A stretch of 64,000 bases of DNA from Bifidobacterium choladohabitans (GTDB lineage: Bacteria > Actinomycetota > Actinomycetes > Actinomycetales > Bifidobacteriaceae), in contig NZ_JACFPL010000003.1 in the NCBI RefSeq assembly GCF_016102005.1, positions 222,330 through 286,329 on the forward strand. Reading direction: 5' to 3'. Under the pieces are notes generated by a model, which saw only the letters and a program-made list of their open reading frames with translations, did not search any database and had not been told where the DNA came from. Below are positions 62,590-64,000 of this stretch, piece after piece. How positions within the stretch are numbered: the stretch's first letter is position 1; each line of letters begins with the position of its first letter. Made by a program: the position numbers and the translations under genes.

Positions 62590-64000
62590 TTGAAGCGATT
62601 ACAAGAACGGGACGCTAAGGGTTCACAGCGTGTGAGCCGTCCGATAATTGCCGTTCTGGTAACCCTTCTGGCGACGCTGGCCATGGTTATTCCGTTTGGG
62701 CTGAGCGCCCTTTCGGCCAATCGGGCCAATGCCATCGATGGACAGGACGAAACGGCCAGCAGAAAACCCCTGCTCTATAGGATGATGGCCTTCAACGACA
62801 GGATCGATGCCTACCAGGATGAGCTGCGCATGGACTTCATCCTGCGCGTGAAGCACAATGAATTTAAGCCGGATTGTGTCGGTGTTGGTGGGACTGACAC
62901 CAAAAATCCGTCACAATGCAATTTATCTTTCATATATCAGTTTGTTGGTTCCGAAAACCCTGACTATTACAGGCGCGTGCGGTATATGAACACTATCACC
63001 CCGGATGATTACGTAGACAGCAATAAAAATGCCTACGCTTATGATGGTGCCTTAGCCTGGGCCAGGAACCAGGCTGAGTTCTTCACCGTTCATAAGATTA
63101 TCAATTCTGGTTTGTATGACTACCTGACCATATCCATCGAGGGTGATATGAACATTAAGGATACGTCTACAGATCCCGCAAAATTTGCTGTTGGCGGTCA
63201 CCCCGAGCCCTTGAATGTCTTTGCCATCGTTGGTGACCAGAACAAGGCCCTGTCTTGTGGCAATTCTTCCTGGTCCTGGACTACCGATAACTGCACAAGC
63301 TTTGATCCGGCTTCCATGAGTGATTTACAGGCTCAGGATAGATATTCAAATATCACAGCGAGCATGTCCCAGGACAAACAGATGAAAGTGTATATGGGTT
63401 ACTGCCTGGATAGCAAAGCGGATATGAAGTGCAGCGGCCCGTATTCTTGGGTTGGTTGGGACAGCAACCCAAATCTCTACCAAAACAATCAGGCTAACTG
63501 GGGCATGGTAACCGATTACGGTTTTCCTGACTATAAGAGCAATGCTACTGGGCCAATCGCCGGCACTGCTCCGGGAACAGCTCCGGCACGGTCTTTCTTC
63601 GTGTACTGGCTGAATCCGCGTGGCAGTACTAATGACAATCCTGATGGCATATGTTCTGAGACCAATTCGTATTATTACCAGTGGGTGGCTCTGAAGGATA
63701 GCGAGTGGGTGCCTGTCAATGAGCTGACTCCCGAGCCGGTCCTGGTGACAGGCCAGCAACCGTCCCCCAATACGGCGACTACCACGACCAGCAAGGCGTC
63801 CCAAGTCAGCAAGTATTCCGCTTTCAACGTGAGTCCGAAGGATCCTCAATATCTCGACAACCCCAACGTGCTTTTTGCCACTGACAAGGATGGCAATCCC
63901 ATGCCTGCCCAGAAAGCTGATGGCGGGATTGATTTCAAGGAGGCCAAGGAGAAGCAGGATCTTGACGGCTATTTCAAGATGGTCACCTGGCCTGTCACCA
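62590..64000 (+). CDS. Cell-wall-anchored surface protein, paralog 4 (3' end outside window)
   Basis: Open from the TTG at 62590 to the window edge, 470 codons read without a stop; the C-terminus and sorting signal are not visible. The N-terminus MKRLQERDAKGSQRVSRPIIAVLVTLLATL is again a long signal peptide, here ending at RANA. The first third is closest to paralog 1 (LSFIYQFVGSENP, TDPAKFAVGGHPEPLNVFAIVG, DKQMKVYMG). From about 63420 it switches to near-identity with paralog 2 (NLYQNNQANWGMVTDYGFPDY, GPIAGT, SQVSKYSAFN). It then shares a further block with paralogs 1 and 3 (NPNVLFATDKDGNPMPAQKADGG). It is thus a mosaic. Confidence 0.8.
   Translation, partial: MKRLQERDAKGSQRVSRPIIAVLVTLLATLAMVIPFGLSALSANRANAIDGQDETASRKPLLYRMMAFNDRIDAYQDELRMDFILRVKHNEFKPDCVGVGGTDTKNPSQCNLSFIYQFVGSENPDYYRRVRYMNTITPDDYVDSNKNAYAYDGALAWARNQAEFFTVHKIINSGLYDYLTISIEGDMNIKDTSTDPAKFAVGGHPEPLNVFAIVGDQNKALSCGNSSWSWTTDNCTSFDPASMSDLQAQDRYSNITASMSQDKQMKVYMGYCLDSKADMKCSGPYSWVGWDSNPNLYQNNQANWGMVTDYGFPDYKSNATGPIAGTAPGTAPARSFFVYWLNPRGSTNDNPDGICSETNSYYYQWVALKDSEWVPVNELTPEPVLVTGQQPSPNTATTTTSKASQVSKYSAFNVSPKDPQYLDNPNVLFATDKDGNPMPAQKADGGIDFKEAKEKQDLDGYFKMVTWPVT

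Noticed and set aside
52751..64000. CRISPR array or short tandem repeats in the repeated region
   Set aside because: The repetition is at whole-gene scale (about 3.2 kb period); no short direct repeats with regular spacers were seen.

Overview
The window is about 60% GC with dense, short-spaced genes. Gene content and order (murA-plsC-gpsA-ddl; rpmB-recG-rsmD; trmD; rimM-KH-rpsP-ffh; cysS; ABC-F-ilvN-ilvB; rnc-rpmF-DUF177-SepIVA-like-coaD; rph-rdgB) point to a high-GC Gram-positive, most likely Bifidobacterium. The C(X2)C form of ribosomal protein L28, the alanine/lysine-rich tail on S16, the DUF3039 protein and ATPase-less sugar ABC importers paired with a LacI regulator agree with this. The species cannot be fixed from the sequence alone; an insect-gut lineage is possible but is only inference.

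Layout: (1) 0-6 kb: CPBP membrane protease, then envelope and lipid genes murA, plsC-like, gpsA, ddl. (2) 6.0-8.6 kb: one AT-richer gene for a DUF262/DUF1524/RAMA/DUF4268 defence-type nuclease, with its own promoter. (3) 8.6-13 kb: MscS channel and GNAT acetyltransferase, a sugar O-acetyltransferase, an ABC ATPase with no visible permease, and an HTH regulator with membrane segments. (4) 13-20 kb: rpmB, recG, rsmD, trmD, an MFS exporter, a YdcF-family protein. (5) 20.5-23.5 kb: lutABC, lactate oxidation to pyruvate, as an operon with ATGA overlaps. (6) 23.6-27.7 kb, minus strand: ffh, an EEP-family phosphatase/nuclease, rpsP, khpA-like, rimM. (7) 27.8-37.4 kb: a sugar-uptake island with two binding-protein/permease/permease sets, a small membrane protein, a GH172 (DUF2961) glycosidase and a LacI regulator, with clear promoters and LacI-type operators. 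(8) 37-52.5 kb: housekeeping genes cysS, amidotransferase, ABC-F, ilvNB, rnc, rpmF, DUF177, SepIVA-like, coaD, DUF3039, aldo/keto reductase, pncB, Pr6Pr membrane protein, rph, rdgB.

(9) 52.7-64.0 kb is the most unusual part: a head-to-tail array of four paralogous cell-wall-anchored proteins of about 965 residues, the fourth cut by the window edge. Each has an apparent TTG start, a long signal peptide, a variable cysteine-containing N-terminal half, a conserved C-terminal half and, in the three complete copies, a sortase sorting signal (LPLTG, LPLTG, LPFAG). Copies 1 and 4 share a promoter/leader with a T7 tract next to the -10 box. Copy 4 looks like a mosaic of copies 1 and 2, and copies 1 and 3 share an exact 62-base block. 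This pattern suggests recombination among copies and possible surface variation. I recognise no named family for these proteins.

No IS element, CRISPR array, rRNA or intact tRNA was seen. A stretch with tRNA-like T-arm pieces lies between surface genes 3 and 4.
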